A stretch of 64,000 nucleotides of DNA from Astrothelium macrocarpum (taxonomy: Eukaryota > Ascomycota > Dothideomycetes > Trypetheliales > Trypetheliaceae): positions 124,001 through 188,000 of the forward strand of contig JAGEMR010000042.1 in NCBI GenBank assembly GCA_021030915.1, read 5' to 3'. This document shows, piece after piece, positions 46,478 through 57,373 of this stretch; within the stretch, counting starts at the first letter, position 1; each line of letters starts with the position of its first letter. The translations under genes and the position numbers were made by a program. The notes below the pieces were generated by a model that had not been told where the DNA came from, did not search any database, and saw nothing but the letters and a program-made list of their open reading frames with translations.

Positions 46478-47461
46478 TCAAAAACCAATTTTCATACAAA
46501 TTTTTTCATGCTGCTTCTCGCACCGATCCCAGAATTGCGTTGCTTTCCCGCCTGCAATCGCACGAGAAGCATCGTCCCTTGCGTTCGGTTCTATCCTTCC
46601 CCATGGCCAAATATACGCGCCATTTTCCTCCAGCGTTACATCAGGCGAAAAGCCAGCAAACAGCATTGTGTACGCGCCAAACTCGGCATCATACAAAATG
46701 AATGTTAATAGTGCCATAAAAAACTACGATTCGTTTGCATAAAGGTTTGTAAGGATGTTTCCTGGATTCTGACACGCGCTGATGATTCCGTGCTTGCTCC
46801 ACCTCTTGGCGCCTTCGTCTGCAAGAAACCAATATCCACATTTGGAGGCCGCATAGTCAGGAGTCTTGTCTCTCGTGGCGCCGGCATTGATATGTTTGAA
46901 GTCCACGCCACCTTTAGGAATAGGCATTTCAATATGTGTAGATCTTGTCCAGACTATATGTACATTATTCTTTGTACTATTTTCTGCTGCAGTTTGTAGA
47001 AGAGGGAGAAGCTCTTGAGTGAAGAGAAGGGGTGCTACACAGTAATTGTCAACATGACATTCAATTCCTTGCTTGGTAGAGGAACTTTTTGAATGGCCAG
47101 CAGCCGCATTGTTCCATAATATATGCAACTCTTTCTCTTGAGAAGTAAATGAAGTCGCAGCCGTTTTGACTGTCGTGAGATCGCTGAGATTGAGGTGGAG
47201 ATAATTAAGCTTTGCCGGCGTGGTAGGTCTTGGAGAGAAAGAAGTCACTTCATTGATCGCATTTTGAACCCGCTCTTGTGATCTCTCAGCCAAGTAAATG
47301 GTGGCTCCTGTTGGATACAGTATCTTCACGAGCTCAAGACCAATGCCTGGATTGCCGCCAGTTACTATGAACACTTTACCTACTTGACTACCAGCGGGAA
47401 CATCCTTCTCGGTGAGCGTAGGTGCTGGCGGGAAAAATTGTGACCAAAGAGCCTTGAACAT
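46478..47461 (-). pseudogene. Short-chain dehydrogenase/reductase interrupted by an in-frame stop
   Basis: The upstream part (47461-46724, 245 residues) is an NAD(P)-dependent Rossmann-fold oxidoreductase of the retinol-dehydrogenase-like SDR type. It shows the cofactor motif TGGNPGIG, then NNAAAG, the catalytic YAASK and NPGNILTNLY. A TAG codon at 46726-46724 ends this frame. Exactly the same frame then continues without indel through FFMALLTFILYDAEFGAYT, LFAGFSPDVTLEENGAYIWP and FWDRCEKQ to a second stop at 46478. That downstream part is the expected SDR C-terminus, and the distance between the conserved blocks on either side matches intact relatives. No intron with plausible borders removes the TAG. 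The gene is therefore either disabled by one nonsense change, read through, or affected by a sequence error. The truncated product keeps the active site but lacks the substrate-loop end. Confidence 0.82.
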
Positions 47462-48455
47462 GATCGCATTGGCGCCTCAGGGCCGACCGAGGGCAGCTAG
47501 GTACTTACATCGTCAGCGGGGAGCAGGAATTGGACCTGTACCCTTGTAGAAGCCACCCATCTCCTTTCGTCCCGCTTCATGTTTCAGAATTATCGATCCG
47601 ACTTTACGTCAAATCATTCAGCATTTTCGGTCGCGTGGGATCGTATTGGTGATGTCTCCAACTTGAGCGTGGCGACTTTATTTTTGTGGTGGGCGAGATC
47701 TCCTGTTCGTGCTCAAAGGAATTCATCTGTTACCAGTCCTTTGATCTGCCAACCTGACCTACTGTCGCTGCTAAGACTAAAGGATTTGTAAATTTTGTTG
47801 GAGGAAGCTGCTCTGAGCTTTGGTAGCCATTACCGCGTTGGTACTAGCTTAGTGGGTACATAGCCATCTCTTTCTCCGGAGGACTTGGACTTCACTTAAT
47901 TCTTTACGAATACACACAACTCCAACAAATTCGAGCGTCCTTTACAGTGCATACGCAGGCCTTCTCTAGACAAGATCCGGGGAGCGATTCTCGAGCGAAT
48001 GTGATAAATTGAAAGCTACGTCACGATGAGTCGGAAGAAATCGCAAAGAAGCTGGCAGCAGGTACGCTGTATTTATCATTCCCTCTGTCCTTTTGACCGA
48101 GATAGGAACAGGCAATTTTCAAATTTCCCGTTGCAAACTATATTCGTGCTTGGATTGCAGATTTCAGATCGTTCTGGGTCTTCTGAGGTTCAAAAGCAAC
48201 AATTTGAATCACGTCACATCCAATGATATTCTATACTTCCATTTCCCCAGAAGACTTCGTCACTTTGAGCCCTCTGCTTATTCTTGTATTAGAATACCCG
48301 CTTTTGCCGAATTTTTCAAGCGATAGCTTTCCTTTGCCTCTCTTAAACCGCAGTTGAGCCTTATATCCCTATACGCAGATACAAAATCCACCGATATCAG
48401 TGCCATCATTGTTACATTCACTACCAGCGCTTTTCCTACACCGCCCACCGCCATA
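47462..48455. other. Intergenic, no gene supported
   Basis: About 1 kb between divergent accessory genes. The open frame upstream of the subtilase ATG (from 48354) begins with TTG and is not counted. Small ORFs near 48,026 carry no motif. Confidence 0.4.
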
Positions 48456-49387
48456 ATGGTCTTCTTGGACTTCAATTGGATGCTAACAGGTCTGCTAGCA
48501 ATGTCAGCAATGGCAACATCGCAATTTCCCAAAACAAACCAGATCGGACTCGCTCCATATATAAACCAAGGCAATTCATCTCTGTTGGTCCCAAATAGCT
48601 ACATGGTCAAATTAAAAGATGATCACACCTTACAGGACCATTTTCGATTTATTGGAGCCAATATTTCTTTACTAGGTTACGATTACTGGGAATTGGACAT
48701 TTTGCCTGGATACTCCATCAATACAAATAGATCCGTAATCGAAAACCTTGTAAGGAGAGATATAGGGGTCGAATGGGTCGAACATAGCAAATATATATAC
48801 GCGGACCATACTCCGCCACTGGATACTGGAGATATTTGGAACGTTTCATCGCCACAGCCACGGCAAACTAAGCGCTGGTTTACGGGCTCCCAGGTAGAAG
48901 CACCTCGTCCACTGGTAATGCAGTCATCTCCTCGGAAGCTATTGCCTCAAGACCCTATGGATAGCTTTTTTTACTGGAATAAAGCAGGTGCCAATGTTGA
49001 TATTTACATAATGAGCTCAGGTATTGATATCGATCATCCCGAATTTGGGGGCCGAGCGTCCAATTTTAAAAATAAATTCAAGTCACCGTACATTAAGGGC
49101 GTTAACGATACCATGCGAGACACCAGCCCTGAGGGTACTGGTATGTAGCACCATTCTCCTAATTCTCTATACGCGTTGAGTTCTCCAGACATACTCGCTG
49201 AGTCTGAATACGCCACTCCATAGGTCCTATTCTAATAAGTCCCAGGTACCTGCGCTGCGTCCCTCGCCGCTGGCAACACGTACGGGATTGCCAAACATGC
49301 AAATATTATCAACGTCAAAGTCACGTCGGAACAAGCTGAAATAGACATGGTAGTGAAAGCCATCAAGTGAGTCCGAATTCTTTCCGA

Positions 49388-49418
<31 letters not shown>

Positions 49419-50119
49419 CAGAGATATCCACAAAGATGCTTGGTCTGGTTGTATGAAACTGATCCGATTTTATAAACGACAGTGATATACGGAGAGCTCA
49501 TAACCTCAAAAACTTGCGGCGCCGTTTGACTCGATCATCTTTTGCAGGTTCGGTTATCTACATGTCAATGATGTCCCGAGACCGCGAACCTGTGAGCCCT
49601 ACCCTGAAAACGGCAGTTGAAAATGCAAGGCAATCTGGGATCCTCACCATTGGTGGTGCCGGAAACCATGACGGCCCAGCCCATGCATTTATACCATGTA
49701 ATATGGACATTGTCTGTGTTGCGGCTGTTGACGATAGATACAGAAGGGCACATTTCTCGAACTTTGGCGAAGCAGTAACAGTCTCGGCTCCGGGTTACCA
49801 CGTACCGTGCGCTGGCATGAATGGCACTAATTATACATCTAAGGAATCGTCTGGAACTTATACGTCAGCAGCCTATGTTGCTGGGACCGCTGCAACCTTT
49901 ATAAGCTACGAAAAAATACAATCAAACTGGGGCTTGGTGATGGACCGAATGAGGAAAAACTGGAATTTGGGAATCCTCGAAGGTTTTCCAATGGATCCTC
50001 CAACAATTAATGCCTTCAGTACTAACGGAGTGCAAAAACCGAACAAAAGGTTACGTCAACCATATGTTGGCGCTCCAGATGATGAACAATCCCTCCCAAA
50101 TGCAGTCGCGACGGGGTAG
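48456..50119 (+). CDS. Secreted subtilisin-fold protein lacking the catalytic triad (pseudoprotease)
   Basis: Three exons (48456-49140, 49246-49366, 49483-50119) keep phase and give 480 residues. A signal peptide (MVFLDFNWMLTGLLAMSAMA) and an I9-like propeptide (SYMVKLKDDHTLQDHFRFIG to VEWVEHSKYIYA) precede an S8-type domain. By comparison with proteinase K, the Asp block is IYIMSSGIDIDHPEFGGRA (Asp replaced by Ser). The His block is SPEGTGTCAASLAAGNTYG (no His; Gly or Thr at the site). The Ser block is SSGTYTSAAYVAG (Ser replaced by Tyr). The oxyanion-hole Asn is kept (GGAGNHDG), as are SVIYMSMM and the C-terminal strands. All three catalytic residues are thus missing while frame, introns and signal peptide are intact. 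It is probably a secreted non-catalytic protein; function unknown. Intron 2 (116 bp) contains 29 T in a row and a second usable acceptor. Confidence 0.82.
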
Positions 50120-51208
50120 GAACAAAGTCTAGGCCAACGACGCATGCTTCGGTATGCGCCAAACGATTAAAACAAATTTACAGGGGACCCAAGCAATCCA
50201 TGAACCAGCCAGAGGAGATGATGGATTCTCCTGCTTTCTCTGAAGAGATCAAAAGCTTGACAATTCAACAAATTTCGACTGTCTGGCTCTATCACGGCCT
50301 CGGTCTAGTTTTGCGATAATTTCTGACCACGTAAGGGTAAAAACATCATTACTAGCTTCTCTGACGGCTTTGGATACCTGGATGAACGTATCAGGCGTTT
50401 CGCGTACACCTCAGCGCTTGAAATAAAATATAAATTAAAATAAATTAATATTTCTTTGGCCGTCTTCGTTGCCAATCCTACAATCTTAATTCTACCATTG
50501 TCAATTCATTTAGCAAAGGGATCTGTGTTGATGAAATCTTTGTTATATTTTTCGTCGTCGTCAATCCTAGAGTCGATTTAGCGGCTCATGAGCTTTGTGT
50601 GAGCATAGATCGGGCCTTGTCTGCTTGAAACCAGGTTTCAGCCCTCGTTTTGGTAGGTATAAACATCGAATCTCATCGCCTAGCAGTTTGGAAGGTTTTA
50701 AGTAGGGGATTATGTTCTTCGCCGTGCTGCTTTGGCACACCAAGAGTTGTCTAGGCTATGAAAATGACATGAAAAGCCGAACATGAGAACGACGTGAAGA
50801 TGCAGCTCTATCAATAGTCGAGGAAATAATGAAGAAAATTTACATGTTGTTGCATGAGCTTCTTTATGAGCTTCCAAGACGATCTGTTTCCAATGTCATC
50901 TTGCGGGCGTCTATCTAGCTAATCACATTTATCAGATTCTCTCTATGCAATTCACATAGAGAACTATCTGCTAAGTCTTAACAGGATTTTTTTGCATCTA
51001 AATTAGATGAGTTTGAATATCCATAAAACACTAAAACTTATCCAGCCTATTTGTCCATCACAATACCTAGGCAAGTAGAGTAGTTTACGTAAGCGAAACG
51101 GGACATTCGAGTGATGTCTTTGAGGTACAATAAATTTATATGGCTACATACGTTGTGATAAAGTCGACATTTTCATGATTTTAAATTCACCATATATTTC
51201 TCACATTC
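50120..51208. other. Intergenic, AT-rich, no gene seen
   Basis: About 1.1 kb of AT-rich sequence between the pseudoprotease stop and the SGT1 start. No ORF of note, no repeat array. Confidence 0.5.
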
Positions 51209-53056
51209 ATGTCTCGAGACAAAAAAGTCCCTAAGGACTTGAAGCTATCTGGTGAGCGTGCAGAGCATTTTGCGCGACAACTACCAGATGACTGCGTCGA
51301 ATATGCCATTTACATCATCAACGAGAAACTTGAAGCCGCGCAGCAGCGTCTGAAACTACAAAAGATAAACAATGCTGCAAAAGATCTTCGGAAAAAGCAT
51401 CTAAAGGGCTATATTTGGCAAGGTGAAGAATTCTCGCTGGACCTGATCCATGACGAAGGAAGATGGATTTTGCAAGGGAAAACACATTTTGGAGATTGCA
51501 CGGCGGACGAATGGCTTATCACATGGATATTGTGTGAACTGAGCAGGCAGTTCGAAGATGCATGGATCCGAGTATTTGACTCTCAAGGAGAATTCCTATT
51601 CATCGAAGCTGCAAAGGTTCTTCCAAAGTGGCTTAATCCGGAGATTGGTGACAATCGAGCCTGGATTCATCAAAGCCAGCTAATACTCATCCCACTTCAG
51701 CCAAACGGGCCACCAAAACCACTTACAATCGCCGAGGCACTTTCACTGATATCGTCTTCCTCTTTCCAGCTTCTCCATTCCCACTCTTTGGAAGCGGAAG
51801 CCTTCCAACGACTTTCCAATTTCCCGCCAGACATCCAGAACAACAATCATCACGCTATTATCACTATTCCGCGTAAACTTGCACATATTCTAAAGCAAAA
51901 CCCGCCTTGCATAGCTCCTGCAATAGAAGCTTTCTACCTTCGTGACCCTATTTCTCTCAAACACGTGCAGACCCGAAATCCATCTACGCTCAAATTTCCT
52001 CCTCGAGATCTTGTCACAGTAAGCGTACGCTTTACCAAGCTTCTATACGCCCAAATTCAATCACAAGAATTTGCAGCCCCACCTATCTGGGCAGCTGCAA
52101 TTCCGAGCATTCTGGCTGCGGCCGGAAAGGCAAAGACGGAATGGGGTCAACAAAATGCAAAGGCACTGGCGAGAGCAGAGACAGGTATGAAAGTCACGTG
52201 CGGGTTTGAGATGCTCCTACGAGACTCGCAATTTCAAGAACGCAAGAAAGTGCAGGAGATGCAAGTTTTGCTCGAAGACATTGAGAGTGGAGAAGAGGAG
52301 TTGCCGACCTTTGAGGAGATCCGGACGTGGGAAAAGAAAGAAGACGATGACAGCTGGATGAACGTTGACTTTAACGAGTTTCAGAAGGAGCTCGAAGGAG
52401 AGAAGGGCAAGGATTGGGATGATAAAGACGCGCAGAAGAATCTGAGGAACCTTGTAGATAGGTTCAGGCAGTTTATGAATGACGACGAAGCCGGGATTGA
52501 GGGGGCTGAAGATATGGATTTTGATGATGATGAGGAGTTTGGTGACGATGATGAGGATAGAGATTTGTCACTGGAGTCTGAAGAATTTCAGAAGAAGATG
52601 AAAGAGTTCATGGGAATGCCAGCAGAAGAACGACCCAGGGCGATTGCGAAAAACATGGAAAAGATGCTACAGGAGCTCGATGAAAATGAGTTGATCGAGG
52701 ACAATGACGAGGATGAAGAAATGCGTAACATCATGAAGAGCATGGAAAGCGAGCTCAAAAAAGCTGGAGCGCTAAATCTTGATCCCAAAGGCCTGGATTC
52801 AAATCACATCCCCGAGCCAAAAAGGCGTCGAAATGGTCGTTCGTCTCGTATTCAAGACCTTGAAAAGTTAGACGAAGAGAGTGACGATGATGACCAAGAG
52901 TCAGACGATGAAAACGAGGAGAACGACATTGACTACAATTTTGCGAAGAACATGATGGAAGCCTTTAAAGCACAAGGCAGTATGGCAGGTCCAGCAGGCA
53001 ACATGCTTGCACAGATGGGACTTCAGCTCCCAAGAGACGATGAAGATGGTGATTGA
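51209..53056 (+). CDS. SGT1/Ecdysoneless family protein
   Basis: A single exon encodes 615 residues. The N-terminal SGT1 domain is clear: LPDDCVEYAIYIINEKLEAA, then WQGEEFSLDLIHDEGRWILQ, then DEWLITWILCELSRQFEDAW, then FLFIEAAKVLPKWLNPE and RAWIHQSQLILIPL. The C-terminal third is strongly acidic (DMDFDDDEEFGDDDEDRDL, and later DDDDQESDDENEE) with a basic patch PKRRRNGRSSR that could be a nuclear signal. Ecdysoneless homologues act in transcription of glycolytic genes, pre-mRNA splicing (with Prp8) and cell-cycle control. It is unrelated to the HSP90 co-chaperone also called Sgt1. Its stop lies 88 bp from the Arp4 stop. Confidence 0.93.
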   Translation: MSRDKKVPKDLKLSGERAEHFARQLPDDCVEYAIYIINEKLEAAQQRLKLQKINNAAKDLRKKHLKGYIWQGEEFSLDLIHDEGRWILQGKTHFGDCTADEWLITWILCELSRQFEDAWIRVFDSQGEFLFIEAAKVLPKWLNPEIGDNRAWIHQSQLILIPLQPNGPPKPLTIAEALSLISSSSFQLLHSHSLEAEAFQRLSNFPPDIQNNNHHAIITIPRKLAHILKQNPPCIAPAIEAFYLRDPISLKHVQTRNPSTLKFPPRDLVTVSVRFTKLLYAQIQSQEFAAPPIWAAAIPSILAAAGKAKTEWGQQNAKALARAETGMKVTCGFEMLLRDSQFQERKKVQEMQVLLEDIESGEEELPTFEEIRTWEKKEDDDSWMNVDFNEFQKELEGEKGKDWDDKDAQKNLRNLVDRFRQFMNDDEAGIEGAEDMDFDDDEEFGDDDEDRDLSLESEEFQKKMKEFMGMPAEERPRAIAKNMEKMLQELDENELIEDNDEDEEMRNIMKSMESELKKAGALNLDPKGLDSNHIPEPKRRRNGRSSRIQDLEKLDEESDDDDQESDDENEENDIDYNFAKNMMEAFKAQGSMAGPAGNMLAQMGLQLPRDDEDGD

Positions 53057-53144
53057 ATTCCATTTGAAGCACGAGTCTACTTGAACAATTCCAACCCACA
53101 CATCTAAAACTCCCGCCGCCACCCTTTTTGGTATCCGAAGCACC

Positions 53145-54886
53145 TCATTTGCACCGTTTATGGATGATATCACTACGCACCCGTCAGCCCATTGAATCCA
53201 TCGCGCAGTAACAGCAAGGAAAAGAAAAAAAAGACGGAAATGCATACCTTCCATGCTCAGCAAACTCCGACTTGCTAACCCACATCTGATGAAAGCTCCC
53301 CAAACTCGCCAGAATACTCCCCCCAATCCACGGAGCAAACTTTCTCTCCGCCGTATTCGACGGCGCCGACAGCCGCACCCGCGGGCTCGGAAACAGCGCC
53401 TGCAGCTCCGCATTGATGCGATCCGTGAATCCATACAGCAGACTCGAGCTGCCCGTCACGACGACATTATTCAGCATGTGCGGCTTGGAGTCGACGTCGA
53501 CAGCCGCGAGCGCGTTCTGGATCATCGCGGGGATGGTCTGCTCGGGCTTTGGCTTCGCGTCACCTCCTCCTCCTCCATTATTATTGTCGGCGGGCGCGGC
53601 GAGCGCGGCTTTCGCGTCGAACAGCGCCTCGGTCGCCTTGAAGCGCTCGGCGCCAAACACCTGGTTCCATCCGTCGGGCATCTCGAAGGGCCGGCCGCTC
53701 AGCCCGGACTGCCGCACCTGCTCCTCGTTGAAGCGCGACCCGCCCGGCCACACCTGCACGACGGACTCCTTGAACTCGAGCAGCACGCGGTCTTCTTGGA
53801 GGCGGCGGAAGGAGGCCGGGGGTGCGGACGAGGAAGGTTGGAAGGCTTTGTAGGTGGCTTGCGAGGGTTGGCCTGCGTCGACGGCCGTCTTGTGTGAGAC
53901 GAGGTAGTGTGGGATGAGTGGGACGGCGGGTTGCGAGGTGCTGAAGATGGTGCGGAGTTGCGAAGAGACGAAGTTACCGGCGAAGGGGGACTTTTGGACG
54001 CCTGTGGGGTTGAGGGTGAGTCGAAGTGGGATGATGGGTGGAGAGAGAGGGGTTTTACCTTTTTTGAGGACGAGCCCGTCGATCACGGGGGTGACTTTGG
54101 TTGTTGCTGCTCCAATGTCGATGACGAGTGCTGTGGGTTTACCTGCTGAGAACCTAGCCCGAGCTTAGAATCAGTCATACTACATCTTGTCTCATTTCAG
54201 GGTCTCACACACGCTGCCGATACGCCATCTTTGACCATGAAAAAGGCTGGTGCTCCCCAATCCTCCATGGCAATTTCAATTGCCCTTTCTCTTGACTTGG
54301 CGGGATTCCATGCTGGTTCTGTCATCAGTAGGGGGCATTCTGCAAGTGGTCTCTCTAGTTCTTCTGCGTCTTCCATCGTGACGTCGCCCTCTTGAGGATC
54401 ATTTAAGCCATTCTTTGCTGGGTCAGTAGGCGCATGACCAGTCAACCTTGAGGTAATAGAGTATTCCCATAACTGTTTCGCAACGTCCCAGTCTTCAACT
54501 GTAGAGTCTAGTGACATGGGATTGTTTATGTGGAACTCGGCAGTGGGATTGTGGATGGCATTGTCACCAAAGAATAGCTTGGTCTTGCTCCCGTCTGATC
54601 CTTGCTTTCCATAGTATGTAGGCACGACTGATTTGGGGACATCTTCGCCAGCAAAACCAGCACGCGTAGTAGAGAAGCCTGGATCGAGGACAAGGGCAGA
54701 AACCTCGTCTCCATTAGGGTTAGCTTGGAATGACTGTAATGCCTTTTCATATGCATATTGCAAATTGAAGTAAAACTGTGGATCTAGAACAATGGGAGAA
54801 TAAGCCATTTTGAAAGACTTACCTCCTCCATACTCTGCTGTGGACGGTGGCATTGAGGATGCTGGTGCGATTGCCGGGTTGGCCAT
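53145..54886 (-). CDS. ARP4: Actin-related protein 4
   Basis: Five exons (54886-54823, 54708-54211, 54145-54059, 54001-53248, 53172-53145) keep phase and give 476 residues, the family length. Landmarks are EYGGDEVSALVLDPGFSTT then AGFAGEDVPKSVVPTYYG (the actin phosphate-1 region), NPMSLDSTVEDWDVAKQLWE, AMEDWGAPAFFMVKDGVSAA, GKPTALVIDIGAATTKVTPV (phosphate-2), NNVVVTGSSSLLYGF (adenosine motif) and the end HQMWVSKSEFAEHG. The last exon encodes only nine residues, with the typical HKRCK end. Arp4 is a nuclear subunit of NuA4, SWR1 and INO80 chromatin complexes. A Gly/Asn-rich insert (ADNNNGGGGGDAK) falls in the middle of a strand-asymmetric GC patch. Exon 3 could instead begin three bases later at an adjacent AG, which would change one residue and delete another. 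Confidence 0.94.
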
Positions 54887-55153
54887 GATGGCGAGGAAAG
54901 CTTGGCCCGACTTGAATGGTGTAAGAGGCAGGCAGGTCACCTCAAGTGCGAGGGGCGAGATGAGCGCCTTGGTTGCGCGAGGCACACATCCATGGACGTG
55001 ATCGCTGCGAAGCAAAGGAACTGTTGTGGGGCAGTTTGCTAACCTCCAAAACATCGCGCTTGGGCCAATGCCCAGCGGGACACTTTAACCTCAGCTTGCG
55101 TTTGGATATCACTGCCCATGTCCCACATTCGAAATGCTTGAGCGCGCTTCGAA

Positions 55154-57264
55154 ATGTCATGGCTATACCACGTGAAGAGCATATACTCGCTTGATACTCT
55201 TGATGCGCGATTCGTGCCAAGAGATGCATCCAATGAGTCCAAGATTGACCCTGTGAAGCCTTCTCCTGAAGAGCTCAAGACCAAGCAAGATGGTGCAAAG
55301 GTCTCGTCTCTTTCCAATGGAGCTCAGAATCCAAAATGGTGGACTCCAGAATTCTTCTTGTATTATATTGTTTTCATCATCTGTATTCCTTTGATGTTCT
55401 ATACGCCTTATGAGGTTTCTCAAGGTCCTTGAAGACTTTCCTTTCTAGCTAAAGCTGGCTAACGATGCCATAGAGTCTAATCCACAATATCCAAAGTTTG
55501 AACCTCTTCTTTCACCTGGATGGATACCTGGCCGTAAAATTGTGCGTCTCTTTCTGTTTCTCTGCCACTTCTACTCATTAATTGCATTTCAGGACAATTC
55601 TGATGCTCAGTACTCTTCTTTTCGGGACAATATACCCTACATGGCCATAGCCCTAATTTTGCATCCTATTTTACGAAAAGTATATGATTCATTCTGGCGT
55701 TCGAGCACTTATACTCAAGTACGGAATGTTCCTGGAGATGACCGTGGCCTCACCCAGGGTTTAACCGTTTCTGCTGCTGCTGATGCTCGCATGGAGCAGC
55801 GCATTGCTTTTGACTCATCTTTTGCAATCATATTTATTACAGCCCTTTATGGCGTATCGGCATTAAAAATGCTCTTGATTGTCTATGTCAACTTCAAAAT
55901 CGCAAAAGACTTGCCAAAGCGTTACGTCCCGACGGTCACGTGGGTTTTTAACGTTGGGATATTGTTTGCAAATGAGTTATGCCATGGATATCCTTTTGAG
56001 TGGATTGCAGCCTTGATGTCTTCCTCTTCAGCCTCAGATATCAGCAAAGCACCTACTACGCTTATGACTTGGGGCAAATGGCTCGACAGCTACGGTGGCC
56101 TAATCTCTCGCTGGGAAGTCCTCTTCAAAATGACCATTCTCCGTCTCATCAGTTTCAATTTTGACTACTATTGGTCTCTCAACTTTCACACTTCCAGTCC
56201 CCTCGAGGTGAGACTCCCAACCCCCTCCTTTTCTCTCTCTTCCTTCACTCCCTCTTACAGACTCAACTAACCTCCCCAAGAAGAAACAACTTGATCCTAC
56301 CACACTCACCGAACGCGACCGCGTCTCTCTCCCCGCAAAATCTACCACCTACACCTTCCGCCCCTACCTCGCCTACACCCTCTACTCACCCCTCTACCTC
56401 GCAGGTCCCATCCTCACCTTCAACGACTACATCTCGCAACTCCGCCACCCGCTCCCCTCCATCACCACGCGGCGCACGCTGCTTTACGGGGTGCGCTTCC
56501 TCCTCACGCTTCTCACCATGGAGGTCGTCCTGCACTTCATCTACGCTGTCGCCATCTCACAGGCATCGCCGGACTGGAGCGCGTACACGCCGTTCCAGCT
56601 GAGCATGCTCGCGTACTTCAACCTGCACATCATCTGGCTGAAGCTGCTGATCCCCTGGCGCTTCTTCCGGCTGTGGGCGCTGGTCGACGGCGTCGATCCG
56701 CCGGAGAACATGGTGCGGTGCATGAGCGACAACTACTCCGCATTTGGGTTTTGGAGGAGCTGGCATCGCAGCTTCAATCGCTGGACGGTGAGGTATATTT
56801 TCGTGCCGTTGGGCGGGAGCCGTAGTGCGGGTGGGATGGAGCATCCGGTGTGGGTGAAGTTGAGGGCGGGGATGAATTTTGTGGCGGTATTTACGTTTGT
56901 GGCGCTCTGGCATGATATCCAGCTGAGGCTGCTGATGTGGGGATGGTTGATTTTGTTGTTTATCTTGCCGGAGGTGCTGGCGCCGAGGTTGTTTCCGAGA
57001 CGCAAGTTCAAGGAACGGCCGAATCTATATAGATGGCTTTGTGGGATTGGGGCAGTAGGAAATATTCTGATGATGATGACGGCGAATCTGGTGGGGTTTG
57101 CGGTGGGATTAGATGGGGTGAATGGGTTGGTGAAGGGGATTGCTGGGACCTGGAGTGGATTGGTGTATTTGTTGGGAGCGTGTGGTGCGTTGTTTACTGG
57201 TGCGCAGGTCATGTTTGAGATTCGGGAGGAAGAGATGAGACAGGGAATTAAGATGAAATGTTAG
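55154..57264 (+). CDS. GUP1: MBOAT O-acyltransferase GUP1
   Basis: Four exons (55154-55424, 55474-55541, 55593-56207, 56281-57264) give 645 residues. After MSWLYHVKSIYSLDTLDARF come a membrane helix (FFLYYIVFIICIPLMFYT) and the family block GWIPGRK-IDNSDAQYSSFRDNIP, which spans a splice site. Further blocks are ISFNFDYYWSLNFH, FRPYLAYTLYSPLYLAGPIL, NLHIIWLKLLIPWRFFRLW, FWRSWHRSFNRWTVRYIFVP and the MBOAT histidine region FVALWHDI. It is a multi-pass ER protein that in yeast re-acylates GPI anchors with long-chain fatty acid. The donor of intron 1 (GTCCTT) is unusual, and the acceptor of intron 3 ends AAG. From exon 4 on, the sequence is GC-rich and turns from C-rich to G-rich near 56.64 kb. 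The stop is 109 bp from that of Pup1, tail-to-tail. Confidence 0.95.
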
Positions 57265-57373
57265 GAAGACATGGGGGTAGAATTTATTAACTACAATCTA
57301 CGAAGCAGTTCTTGGTTTACTGTTGTCATCCCTGGCAATGGACTATAATACATGCAACTAGTGAACATTGTCT

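Noticed and set aside
48354..48455. Extended N-terminus of the pseudoprotease frame
   Set aside because: The first codon is TTG and the extension would bury the signal peptide; the ATG at 48456 is preferred.
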